DNA from: Cryobacterium sp. PH31-O1
GTDB lineage: Bacteria > Actinomycetota > Actinomycetes > Actinomycetales > Microbacteriaceae
Direction: 5' to 3'
Length of the DNA: 64,000 nucleotides
NCBI RefSeq assembly: GCF_030063455.1
Contig: NZ_JASITB010000002.1
Location: 310,001 to 374,000, forward strand
Part shown: positions 7,966 to 15,205 of the stretch, in pieces
Layout of the letters: every line of letters begins with the position of its first letter
Numbering within the stretch: the first letter of the stretch is position 1
The notes under the pieces: generated by a model
The model's input: the letters and a program-made list of their open reading frames with translations, nothing else
Databases searched by the model: none
What the model was told of the DNA's origin: nothing
Made by a program: the position numbers and the translations under genes

Positions 7966-8457
7966 ATGAACACCAAAGTTGTCGTTCGACCCGTCAGCGA
8001 AGCCGATGCCGAAAGCCTGGGCCGCGTACACGCCGCCTGCTGGCATGAAACCTACGATCACCTGCTCAGCGAGGCGGCCCTGAGCCAGTTGCGGCCGCAG
8101 CGCCTCGCAGCCATGTGGCGTCGGTTCACCACCCAGGGATCCGAGTACCGCCAAAGCGTCGTGCTCGTTGACGACGAGATCGTCGGCTTCGCCGGCAGCG
8201 GACCGAGCCGCGACGACGATCAGCCCACCGCGCACGAGCTGTTCTTCATGTATTTGCTCGACGCCCAGCACGGCACCGGCATCGGCCAGAAGCTGTTCGA
8301 TTCCGTCGTCGACCCCGGCCCGTCGTCGCTCTGGGTCGCTGCCGATAACCCTCGCGCACACGCCTTCTATGCCCGCAACGGTTACCTCGCCGACGGTCAC
8401 GAACGCACCGAAGAGGTACTCGGCGAGAAGCTGCACGAGGTGCGATTAGCGCGCTAG
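7966..8457 (+). CDS. GNAT family N-acetyltransferase
   Basis: The 163-residue protein has GNAT topology: an N-terminal VVRPVSEADAESLGRVHAACWHETY (strand, then the long first helix with a conserved Trp), central strands VVLVDDEIVGFAGSG and HELFFMYLLDAQHGTGIGQKLFDSV (motif A, with HGTGIG as the acetyl-CoA pyrophosphate loop), and a C-terminal SLWVAADNPRAHAFYARNGYLADG (motif B). The HAFYARNGY segment is typical. The substrate is unknown; the family includes peptide-, polyamine- and drug-modifying enzymes. It is a single gene between the helicase terminator and the nucleoside hydrolase. Confidence 0.9.
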   Translation: MNTKVVVRPVSEADAESLGRVHAACWHETYDHLLSEAALSQLRPQRLAAMWRRFTTQGSEYRQSVVLVDDEIVGFAGSGPSRDDDQPTAHELFFMYLLDAQHGTGIGQKLFDSVVDPGPSSLWVAADNPRAHAFYARNGYLADGHERTEEVLGEKLHEVRLAR

Positions 8458-8557
8458 CGGCATGCTCACAAGTGCAAATTTCGCCATTCAGCGCGTTTCC
8501 GGCCCGAATTGCCCGCAATGGGAATTCTGGGCGGATTCATAGCAATACAGTGAACGC

Positions 8558-9547
8558 ATGACTCCTTCTACGACCCCCGAGGCCATCCCGGTCATCCTCG
8601 ACGTTGACACCGGCGTCGATGACGCGATGGCTATCCTGTTCGCGCTCGCGCACCCCGGCATCAACGTGCTCGGCATCAGTTGTGTGGCCGGCAATGCCTC
8701 GCTGGAACGCGTCGTCGATAACACCCTGCGCATTCTCGACGTCGCGGAAGCGCCGCAGATTCCGGTCGCCGCCGGTGCCCGGCGTCCCCTGCTCGAACCG
8801 GCCAGGTCGGCCGCGCACGTGCACGGCGAGAGCGGCCTCGGCACGCTGCAGCTTCCGCCAACCAACCGAAAGGCGGAGCCGATCAGCTCGATCGAGCTCA
8901 TGCACCGGCTGATTCGGGCCAGCCCGCACCGGGTCACCCTGGTCGGCCTCGCGCCGCAAACCAACCTGGCACTGCTGCTGCGCCAATACCCCGACGTGGT
9001 CGACAACATTCAGCGCATCGTCTTCATGGGTGGTTCCACCACGGTCGGCAACGCCACGGCCGTCGCCGAATTCAACGTCTGGCACGATCCGGAGGCCGCC
9101 GCAATCGTTCTCGACTCCGGCGTGCCGACCTTCATGTACGGACTCGACGTGTTCAACCAGGTCTCCGTTCCGGAGCAGGTCGCCGTCGCGCTCGCGCACA
9201 GCGATTCCGGCCTCGCCCACGTTGTCGGTCGACTCCTGAGCAACCGGGTCGCGCTGGGGTCGGGTCGCAACGCCGAATATACGGGTCTCATCGGCGACGC
9301 CGGCGCCCTGTGCGCGCTCGTCGACCCCGACGCACTACAAACGGCGATGCTGCCGCTGCGTGTGCAGCTCTCCGGCTACGGCCGCGGCCAGACGCTCGTC
9401 GACAAGCGCACGCATCCCGGCGAAGACATCATGCACGGTCTCGCCAGCCAATGGGAAGCCGCCGAGGTAGCCCTCGACGTCGACGTCGATCGGTACGTGC
9501 AGCTCTTCCTCGAAACGCTCGGCCTCGGCTCGGCGCTGCCGGCTTAG
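8558..9547 (+). CDS. Nucleoside hydrolase (IunH/UriH-type)
   Basis: The 329-residue enzyme hydrolyses the N-glycosidic bond of ribonucleosides to release base and ribose. The calcium-binding signature DVDTGVDDA is at residues 15-23. Other family landmarks are GISCVAGNASLERVVDNTLRIL, VTLVGLAPQTNLALLLRQYP, IVFMGGSTTVGNATAVAEFNVWHDPEAA and MYGLDVFNQV, the last covering the second set of calcium and ribose contacts. The family's active-site position carries Asp15. Purine versus pyrimidine preference cannot be read reliably. It is convergent with the Nudix-like gene, with a shared hairpin terminator between them. Confidence 0.93.
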   Translation: MTPSTTPEAIPVILDVDTGVDDAMAILFALAHPGINVLGISCVAGNASLERVVDNTLRILDVAEAPQIPVAAGARRPLLEPARSAAHVHGESGLGTLQLPPTNRKAEPISSIELMHRLIRASPHRVTLVGLAPQTNLALLLRQYPDVVDNIQRIVFMGGSTTVGNATAVAEFNVWHDPEAAAIVLDSGVPTFMYGLDVFNQVSVPEQVAVALAHSDSGLAHVVGRLLSNRVALGSGRNAEYTGLIGDAGALCALVDPDALQTAMLPLRVQLSGYGRGQTLVDKRTHPGEDIMHGLASQWEAAEVALDVDVDRYVQLFLETLGLGSALPA

Positions 9548-9555
9548 GCCCCCAC

Positions 9556-9594
9556 AACGGATGCCGTGCGCCAACCTGCCGCACGGCATCCGTT
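9556..9594. terminator. Bidirectional hairpin terminator built from an inverted CGGATGCCG pair
   Basis: ACGGATGCCGTGCG (9557-9570) pairs perfectly with its reverse complement (9580-9593), with one further A-T pair outside, around a 9-nt loop. It separates two convergent genes. Both arms contain the over-represented word CGGATGC. Confidence 0.75.
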
Positions 9595-9608
9595 TGCGCC
9601 CGAGCGCG

Positions 9609-10193
9609 TCAGTACAGCTGGCCCACCGAGGCAAGCGCGGCACGGAGCAGGGTGCCGCGGCCGCCTTCCATTTCGGCCGAGACGCCAGGGGATGCGGCTT
9701 CGGCGGGGGTCATCCAGGTGATCTCGAGCGCGTCCTGGCGGGGATCGCAGGTGCCGGAGACGGGAACGACGTAGGCCAGCGAGACGGCATGCTGGCGGTC
9801 ATCCGTGTAGGCGGTGATTCCGGGCATGGGAAAGTATTCGGCGACGGTGAACGGCACCGGGCTGGCCGGCAGCTGCGGAAAAGCCATCGGTCCGAGGTCC
9901 TTCTCGAGGTGACGAAACAGCGCGTCGCGCAGAGTCTCGCCGTAGAGCACCCGGCCGGAGACCAGCGTGCGGGTCATCTCGCCCGTCGGACGGGCGCGCA
10001 GGAGCACTCCGACTTCGACCACCTGGCCGAGGCCGTCGACCCGCACGGGCACGGCCTCGATGTAAAGAATCGGCAACCGGCGGCGAATCTCGGCGAGCTC
10101 GACGTCTTTCAGCCAGCCCGGGTTCGTGTTTTGGGCTCCCGCGGGGGGCTTCGGCGTCCAGTCCGGGTCTGGGTCAGGGGTTCGCACGCTCAT
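9609..10193 (-). CDS. Nudix-like protein (DUF4916 family)
   Basis: The 194-residue protein matches the actinobacterial DUF4916 group, which has a Nudix-type fold. Segments include GWLKDVELAEIRRRLPILYIEAVPVRVD, EVGVLLRARPTGEMTRTLVSGRVLYGETLRDALFRHLEKDLG in the Nudix-box position, and a C-terminal HAVSLAYVVPVSGTCDPRQDALEITW. The box lacks the canonical REUxEE glutamates, having ETLRDALFRHLEKDLG instead, so hydrolase activity is uncertain. The N-terminus is proline-rich. It is transcribed toward the nucleoside hydrolase. Confidence 0.8.
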   Translation of the reverse strand: MSVRTPDPDPDWTPKPPAGAQNTNPGWLKDVELAEIRRRLPILYIEAVPVRVDGLGQVVEVGVLLRARPTGEMTRTLVSGRVLYGETLRDALFRHLEKDLGPMAFPQLPASPVPFTVAEYFPMPGITAYTDDRQHAVSLAYVVPVSGTCDPRQDALEITWMTPAEAASPGVSAEMEGGRGTLLRAALASVGQLY

Positions 10194-10259
10194 AGTGCCA
10201 TTCTGTCCTACGCCGGCCCGCCGCGCGCACCCGTACGGGATCGGTACCGTGTTCCCGCC

Positions 10260-10357
10260 GTGGCGTATTCAGCAAATGGGCCAGTGGGAACCGACCGAAA
10301 CCCCATCAAACCGCGCTACGACGTTGGGCCCCTCGGCGGGTTTCCTGAATTCGCCCC
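10260..10357. repeat. ~98-bp imperfect inverted-repeat element (family related to 19152-19246)
   Basis: The left arm starts GTGGCGTATTCAGCAAATGG; the right arm ends TTTCCTGAATTCGCCCC. The arms pair over about 13 of 15 bp. The arm sequence closely resembles that of the element at 19152, whose left arm starts GTGGCGAATTCAGAAATCC. It sits in the divergent gap between the Nudix-like gene and the esterase. Confidence 0.6.
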
Positions 10358-10424
10358 CGACACCGGGCGGTGCAAGTATGGAGATGCGCGGCGCCGACAC
10401 GTCACGAACCCCGGGAGGATCCCC

Positions 10425-11099
10425 ATGACCACCAGCACCCCCATCGACAACGCCGCCGTACTCTGGTCGGCGACCGGCACCGACCGGGATGACCGCCCGT
10501 TGTTGATCATCATGCACGGCTACGGCTCGCACGAAGGCGACCTGTTCTCGCTTGCCCCGCACCTGCCGCTCGAGCCGGTGATCGCGGCACTGCGGGCGCC
10601 GCTGCCGGCTCCGGCGCCCGTCACCGACGGCTGGGCCTGGTTTCCAATCAGCGAACCTGGCAGCCCCGATCCGGCCACCGTCGCCGTCGCCGTTGCCGCG
10701 GTGCTCGCCTGGCTCGATGCCCTGCCGCAGCAGCCAACATCCGTCGGTCTGCTCGGCTTCTCGCAGGGCGGCGCCATGGCGCTCGAGCTGCTGCGCGCCG
10801 CGCCCGACCGGTTCAGCTTCGCGGTAAACCTCTCAGGCTTCATCGCGCGCGGCCCGCAGACCGGCGATGCCGTACTTGCCGAGCAGCCACTGCCCGTGTT
10901 CTGGGGTCGAGGCACGGCCGACGGTGTCATTCCGGCGAGCGCGATCGAACGAACCCAAGCCTGGCTGCCCGGCCACAGCACCATGACCGAGCGCATCTAC
11001 GAGGGGCTGCCCCACTCGATCTCGCCGGCCGAACTCGGTGACGTGGTCAACTTTCTGCGCGTGCAGTACGTAGACGTCGCGGTGGAACCGACAACCTAG
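10425..11099 (+). CDS. Alpha/beta hydrolase, phospholipase/carboxylesterase family
   Basis: This 224-residue serine hydrolase has an oxyanion-loop motif LIIMHGYGSHEGD, the nucleophile elbow GFSQGG (Ser about 113), an acid segment WGRGTADGVIP and the catalytic His in GLPHSISPAEL. Its length matches the family of small esterases and lysophospholipases. The frame stays open over 860 bp upstream, but ATG 10425 has a strong GGGAGGAT site and starts where the fold starts. It is divergent from the Nudix-like gene; a hairpin at 11113 ends it. The physiological substrate is unknown. Confidence 0.88.
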   Translation: MTTSTPIDNAAVLWSATGTDRDDRPLLIIMHGYGSHEGDLFSLAPHLPLEPVIAALRAPLPAPAPVTDGWAWFPISEPGSPDPATVAVAVAAVLAWLDALPQQPTSVGLLGFSQGGAMALELLRAAPDRFSFAVNLSGFIARGPQTGDAVLAEQPLPVFWGRGTADGVIPASAIERTQAWLPGHSTMTERIYEGLPHSISPAELGDVVNFLRVQYVDVAVEPTT

Positions 11100-11112
11100 A
11101 CGCAGCCAGCCA

Positions 11113-11139
11113 AGCGGATGCCGCAGCCCGGCATCCGCT
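11113..11139. terminator. Bidirectional hairpin terminator from an inverted AGCGGATGCCG pair
   Basis: AGCGGATGCCG (11113-11123) is followed by a 5-nt loop and its exact reverse complement (11129-11139). It lies between the convergent esterase and DUF5997 genes. This is a second case of the recurrent word forming a terminator. Confidence 0.75.
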
Positions 11140-11156
11140 GCCCGGTCGCGACGCGA

Positions 11157-11594
11157 CTAGCGGTCGCGCTTGGCCTGCTCTTGGGCGGCCTGGCGTTCGA
11201 CGTGCGCCTTCTTGGCCGCACGGTGAGCGTCGCGGTCTTTCACCGCAATCTGGTCGGCGCGCACGCCGGCCTGGGTGGAACGTTCGAGCACGAGCCAGGC
11301 CGGCGGCTGCTGCAGAAGGGCGGCGATCTCGGCGGTGGTCAGCGGGTCGACGATCTCGCTGCGGGCCAGGCCTGAGATCGAGACGCCGAGCTTGGCGGCA
11401 ACGACCTGACGGGGGTGCGGACCGTTGGCGCGCAACTCGACCAGCCATTCCGGCGGGTTCGCCATAAGCTCGGCAAGCTCGGTGCGGCTGACAAATTCGG
11501 TCTGAAACGTAGCCGGTGCCGCGTCGAGCAGAATCCCGAGTTTCTGGGCCGCCGTGGCGGGCTTCATGGTCTGGGGCTTCTTCTCGGAACTCAT
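11157..11594 (-). CDS. DUF5997 family protein
   Basis: The 145-residue product has two similar helical halves: FVSRTELAELMANPPEWLVELRANGPHPRQVVAAKLGVSISGLAR, then ALLQQPPAWLVLERSTQ with a basic C-terminal tail ending QEQAKRDR. This matches the actinobacterial DUF5997 family, of unknown function. The start ATG 11594 is chosen because the frame upstream overlaps the neighbouring gene's 5' region. It is divergent from a LysR-type effector-domain gene, and to my knowledge this pairing recurs in Actinobacteria, so the two may work together. Confidence 0.8.
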   Translation of the reverse strand: MSSEKKPQTMKPATAAQKLGILLDAAPATFQTEFVSRTELAELMANPPEWLVELRANGPHPRQVVAAKLGVSISGLARSEIVDPLTTAEIAALLQQPPAWLVLERSTQAGVRADQIAVKDRDAHRAAKKAHVERQAAQEQAKRDR

Positions 11595-11667
11595 TGTTCC
11601 AGCGTATAGCCTGAGAGAGCCCTCGTTTGGGCGAAACGCACGCTCAACTACCCGAGAAAGGACGCCG

Positions 11668-12519
11668 GTGAGCTTTTCCATCGCCTTCGTCGCCGGTGTG
11701 ACCCCTACCAAGTGGACTCGCATCTGGAATGACCGCCGCCCCGACGTTCCGCTCACCGTGTTTCGCACCGAGACCGCCGAGCAGATTGCGGTACTGCACG
11801 ACGGCCGAGCCGAGGTGAGCCTCGTGCGCCTGCCCATCGACGACATCAACCTGAGCGTCATCAACCTGTACAACGAAATTGCGGTGGTCGTCGGCTCCAA
11901 GGATCACGAGATCCTGCAGTCCGAGACCGTGCTGCTGGCCGACCTCGCCGGCGAACATCTCTTGCAGAACCCCGACGACGTTCCAGAGTGGCGCGACCTC
12001 GCCGACGAAGTGCGTGACGGCAACCGACGTGCCCTCCCGCCGATGCGCGACCTCGCCGAAACCATGGAGCAGGTCGCCGCCGGCGTCGGCATCATCATCG
12101 TGCCGCACTCGATAGCCCGGCTGTACGGTCGTAAGGACGTCGTGTCCCGCCCGGTGACCGGTGTCGCCCCGACCCAGATCGCTCTGGCCTGGATCGCCCG
12201 GGAGACCACCGACGACATCGAGGACTTCATCGGCATCGTGCGCGGACGGTCGAAAGCGAGCTCCCGCACCGATACCGGAGCGGCGGCGGCCGACGCTGCG
12301 GCATCCGCTGAAGCCGATGAGGCGCCATCGCGCAACGATGGGCGGCCGCCGAAGCCCCCGCGCAAGCCCAAGAAGACCGATAAGGCCAAGGCCGCCGCGA
12401 AAGCCATTCGGGTCGCGGCGGCTAAGGCCAAACCCGCCGTGCGCAAGAAGGTCGAGAACTCCCCGGGCCGCACCCGGCCGACGAAGAACCCCAACAAGGG
12501 AAAGAGCCGCGGCCGCTAA
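11668..12519 (+). CDS. LysR-type effector-binding domain protein without HTH, with a basic tail
   Basis: The first 190 residues or so form a periplasmic-binding-like effector domain as in LysR regulators: FSIAFVAGVTPTKWTRIWNDRRPDVPLTVFRTE, VSLVRLPID, YNEIAVVVGSKDHEI and TMEQVAAGVGIIIVPHSIARL. No N-terminal DNA-binding domain precedes it. The remaining 90 residues are rich in Lys, Ala and Pro (KPKKTDKAKAAAKAIRVAAAKAK), resembling histone-like tails that could bind nucleic acid nonspecifically. The start is GTG 11668 after GAAAGGA. It is divergent from DUF5997, with a 73-bp gap that must hold both promoters. A ligand-sensing role is inference. Confidence 0.82.
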   Translation: MSFSIAFVAGVTPTKWTRIWNDRRPDVPLTVFRTETAEQIAVLHDGRAEVSLVRLPIDDINLSVINLYNEIAVVVGSKDHEILQSETVLLADLAGEHLLQNPDDVPEWRDLADEVRDGNRRALPPMRDLAETMEQVAAGVGIIIVPHSIARLYGRKDVVSRPVTGVAPTQIALAWIARETTDDIEDFIGIVRGRSKASSRTDTGAAAADAAASAEADEAPSRNDGRPPKPPRKPKKTDKAKAAAKAIRVAAAKAKPAVRKKVENSPGRTRPTKNPNKGKSRGR

Positions 12520-12528
12520 CGCCCCGGC

Positions 12529-12933
12529 TTACGGGTTCTTCAAAACCGACAGAATATTGCCCGACGGATCGGTGAACCAGGCGATGTCAGGTCCCTGCCC
12601 GCCGCCGGCGGCTATGCCCTTGTCGTTTTGTTCGAATCCGTCGTAACGCAGAAAATCCACGCCACGCTCGGTGAGCTCGTCGACGGTGGCGTCGAGGTCG
12701 GTGACCGCAAAGTTGAGAATCGTATAGGTGGCCGGCACGAACTCCGGTTTTGGGTAGACGATGACGGTGGCACCACCGGGAAGCGCGATGCGTAACATGC
12801 CCATCTCCCCGACCGTCACCTCGAGACCGAGTGTTTCGGCGTAGAAGGTGCGCGCGGCGTCGAGATCGGAAACGGCGAATCCGCTGAAGCCGGCGACGAT
12901 GCCGACGGCGTGCTCGGACTGGTGCTGGACCAT
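12529..12933 (-). CDS. VOC/glyoxalase-fold protein
   Basis: The 134-residue protein has two beta-alpha-beta-beta-beta modules typical of the vicinal oxygen chelate family: GFSGFAVSDLDAARTFYAETLGLEV in the first and ILNFAVTDLDATVDELTERGVDFL in the second, ending DIAWFTDPSGNILSVLKN. The latter is the usual position of a metal-ligand Glu, here replaced by Asn/Ser-Val, so catalysis is unsure. It lies 29 bp after the exporter permease on the same strand and is probably cotranscribed; VOC proteins in such a position may give antibiotic or metabolite tolerance. Confidence 0.85.
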   Translation of the reverse strand: MVQHQSEHAVGIVAGFSGFAVSDLDAARTFYAETLGLEVTVGEMGMLRIALPGGATVIVYPKPEFVPATYTILNFAVTDLDATVDELTERGVDFLRYDGFEQNDKGIAAGGGQGPDIAWFTDPSGNILSVLKNP

Positions 12934-12962
12934 GAGGGTGACTCCTTCGTCGAGAAAATCGG

Positions 12963-13955
12963 TCAGCGGGAGCTGATCGAGGCGAACTTACGGATGCACA
13001 GCGGTACGAACACCAGCAGCATCACCGCGATGCCGATGAGAACGGTCAGAATCGGGTTCTGCATGGTCCAGATATCGGGAACCGGCGCGGTACCGAGATT
13101 CCCGAACAGCTGCCGCACGGCCTGCACGAGCGAGGACACCGGGTTCCACTCGGCGAAAACCCGCAGCACGGTGGGCAGGGTCTCGCTCGGCACGAAGGCG
13201 TTCGAGACGAAGGTTAGCGGAAAGAGGATGAGGAACGACGCGTTGTTGATGACCTCCGGGCTCTTCACGCTCATGCCGAGCAGCGCCATCACCCAGCTGA
13301 ACGCGTAGCCGAACAGCAGGAGCAGTCCGACTCCGGCCAGAAATTCGGGCGGCGAGGTCGTGACCCGCCAACCGACCGCCAAGCCGGTGGCCATCATGAT
13401 GACCATGGAGATGGTGTTCAACACGAGGTCGCCATTCGTTCGACCAATCAGCACAGCGGATGCGTTCATCGGCAGGCTCCGAAAGCGGTCGATGATGCCT
13501 TCCTTGAGGTCGAGCGCCATAGCCGCACCCGAGAATGTGGCCCCGAACACGACCGTTTGCGCGAAAATGCCGGCCATTAGAAACTGGGTGTAATCGCTGC
13601 CCTGCACCGCGATAGCTCCGCCGTATACCTGGCTGAACAGCAGCACGAACATGATGGGCTGGATCACAGCGAAGACAAGCATGTCGGGTGAGCGCTTGAT
13701 CTTAATGAGGTTGCGCTTGGTGACGGTCCAACCGTCGGAATACCACAGAGACAGTGGGTTCCAGCTGGGCAACGGGGGCAGTATGCTCACGCGGGATCCC
13801 GTCCCGGTCGGACCGGTCTCAGCCATCAGGGTCTCAGCCGTCGGGGTCTCGCCAGGGTCCGTGAGGGTCCGGGCAGATCCGATCGTCGCCGAACCGGTGG
13901 CCGCAGGCTTGGCCGTGGCGTCGTTGGCCGGAAGGCTGGCGTGCCGGGGGCTCAT
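12963..13955 (-). CDS. ABC-2 type exporter permease (DrrB-like)
   Basis: The 330-residue protein has a proline- and threonine-rich cytoplasmic N-terminus of about 65 residues and six predicted membrane segments. DrrB-like features are the amphipathic start VTKRNLIKIKRSPDMLVFAVIQPIMFVLLF, KEGIIDRFRSLPMNASAVLIGRT and the SNAFVPSETLPTVLRVFAEWNPVSSLVQAVRQLFGN block. It starts by ATGA overlap with the ATPase stop, so translation is coupled. With the ATPase it should export a drug- or lipid-like compound. The long N-terminal extension is unusual for the family. Confidence 0.88.
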   Translation of the reverse strand: MSPRHASLPANDATAKPAATGSATIGSARTLTDPGETPTAETLMAETGPTGTGSRVSILPPLPSWNPLSLWYSDGWTVTKRNLIKIKRSPDMLVFAVIQPIMFVLLFSQVYGGAIAVQGSDYTQFLMAGIFAQTVVFGATFSGAAMALDLKEGIIDRFRSLPMNASAVLIGRTNGDLVLNTISMVIMMATGLAVGWRVTTSPPEFLAGVGLLLLFGYAFSWVMALLGMSVKSPEVINNASFLILFPLTFVSNAFVPSETLPTVLRVFAEWNPVSSLVQAVRQLFGNLGTAPVPDIWTMQNPILTVLIGIAVMLLVFVPLCIRKFASISSR

Positions 13956-15028
13956 TTGACGCTTTCCAAATCTGCCGCGTCGGCATCCGCTGCACTCGCC
14001 GCTCGTGTCTGGTCCCGTTTGGCTTGCGCCCGTTTGGTGAGCTTGGGACCGCCGGCATCCGAGTCGTCGTCGGTCGCGTTGGGATCGGCTTTGTGGCCGG
14101 TGAGCTTGAGAAAGACATCGTCGAGGGTGGGGCGGCGCATGCCGGCGTCGTGCAGGTTGATCTGGGCGGCGCGCAGGTCGGCGAGCATGTTCTGCAGCGC
14201 GGTCGGGCCGTCGGTGACGGCCACTTCGACTCCGCGACCGTCCGTCGACACCGACGGCTTTCCCGAGCCGTACCGGGCCAGTATGTCGCGGGCAGCCGCG
14301 CCGTCGGCCGCATCGACGAGCGCGACAACCACGCGGTGTCCGCCGATCTGCGCCTTGAGCTGATCGGAGGTGCCCTCAGCGATGACCCGGCCGTCGTCGA
14401 CAACGACGATGTCGTCAGCGAGCTGATCGGCCTCTTCGAGGTATTGCGTGGTCAGCAGCACGGTCGTGCCGTCGGCGACGAGCCGTTTGATGACGTCCCA
14501 CAGCGCGATGCGGCTGCGCGGGTCGAGCCCGGTCGTCGGCTCGTCGAGAAAGAGCACCTTAGGGTTGATTACGAGCGCGCCGGCAAGGTCGATGCGCCGC
14601 CGCATGCCACCGGAAAACCCCTTCACCGGCCGGTTGCCGGCAGCGGTGAGCTCGAACAGGTCGATCAGCTCCTGCGCCCTCTGGCGGGCGGCCGCGCCGC
14701 CCAGATGGTACAGGCGGCCGACCATTTCCAGATTTTCAAAACCGGTGAGGTTCTCGTCGACGGCGGCATACTGGCCAGATACCCCGATGATGCGGCGCAC
14801 CGATTTGGGGTGGCGCACGACGTCGATTCCGTCGATGACGGCGGTGCCGGCATCCGGTCGAATCAGGGTCGTGAGCATTTTCACGACGGTGGTTTTGCCG
14901 GCGCCGTTCGGGCCGAGCAACGCCTTGACCGTTCCGCGCGGAACCTGCAGATCGAGCCCGGCGAGAGCGTGCACCGGCCCGCTCTTGGACTGGTAGGTCT
15001 TGGTCAGGCCCTGGGCCTCAATGATCAC
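13952..15028 (-). CDS. ABC-2 type exporter ATP-binding protein (DrrA-like)
   Basis: The 358-residue ATPase has Walker A GPNGAGKTT, Q-loop SGQYAAVDENLTG, signature FSGGMRRRIDLAGALV, Walker B VLFLDEPTTGLD and a downstream H-loop-region LLTTQYLEEAD. The SGQYAAVDE and TTQYLEEAD wording is characteristic of daunorubicin-resistance DrrA proteins. A C-terminal extension beyond about 235 includes the LRRP-like segment MRRPTLDDVFLKLTG, then a charged tail. The start GTG 15028 follows AAGGAATCTTC. Operon order is ATPase, permease, VOC protein. The substrate is unknown. Confidence 0.9.
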   Translation of the reverse strand: MIIEAQGLTKTYQSKSGPVHALAGLDLQVPRGTVKALLGPNGAGKTTVVKMLTTLIRPDAGTAVIDGIDVVRHPKSVRRIIGVSGQYAAVDENLTGFENLEMVGRLYHLGGAAARQRAQELIDLFELTAAGNRPVKGFSGGMRRRIDLAGALVINPKVLFLDEPTTGLDPRSRIALWDVIKRLVADGTTVLLTTQYLEEADQLADDIVVVDDGRVIAEGTSDQLKAQIGGHRVVVALVDAADGAAARDILARYGSGKPSVSTDGRGVEVAVTDGPTALQNMLADLRAAQINLHDAGMRRPTLDDVFLKLTGHKADPNATDDDSDAGGPKLTKRAQAKRDQTRAASAADADAADLESVK

Positions 15029-15124
15029 GAAGATTCCTTGCTGGGGGGGGTATCGAGAGGAGAAGTGCAAGCTGCCTGCAATGCTAGTAACGCTCCCCAA
15101 TTTCGACAACCGCGGATGTCGATT

Positions 15125-15177
15125 CGGACGGGGCCCGGGCCCGGAACGCGGGCCCATGATACAAACTGGGCCCGGGG
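15125..15177. repeat. 53-bp GC-rich repeat, copy 1 (inverted relative to 29072-29124)
   Basis: This stretch, starting CGGACGGGGCCCGGGCCC, matches the reverse complement of 29072-29124 at 50 of 53 positions, with 36 bp exact. It consists of nested GGGCCC palindromes and lies between the GNAT-AAA gene and the DrrA-like gene, both on the minus strand. It is probably a REP-like or terminator-type element. Confidence 0.8.
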
Positions 15178-15205
15178 CCACAAGGTGGGCCGGGCATCCG
15201 CTTCG

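Noticed and set aside
9561..10424. Long N-terminal extension of the esterase
   Set aside because: The open frame is the complement of the Nudix-like gene; the alpha/beta hydrolase fold and a strong ribosome-binding site start at 10425.
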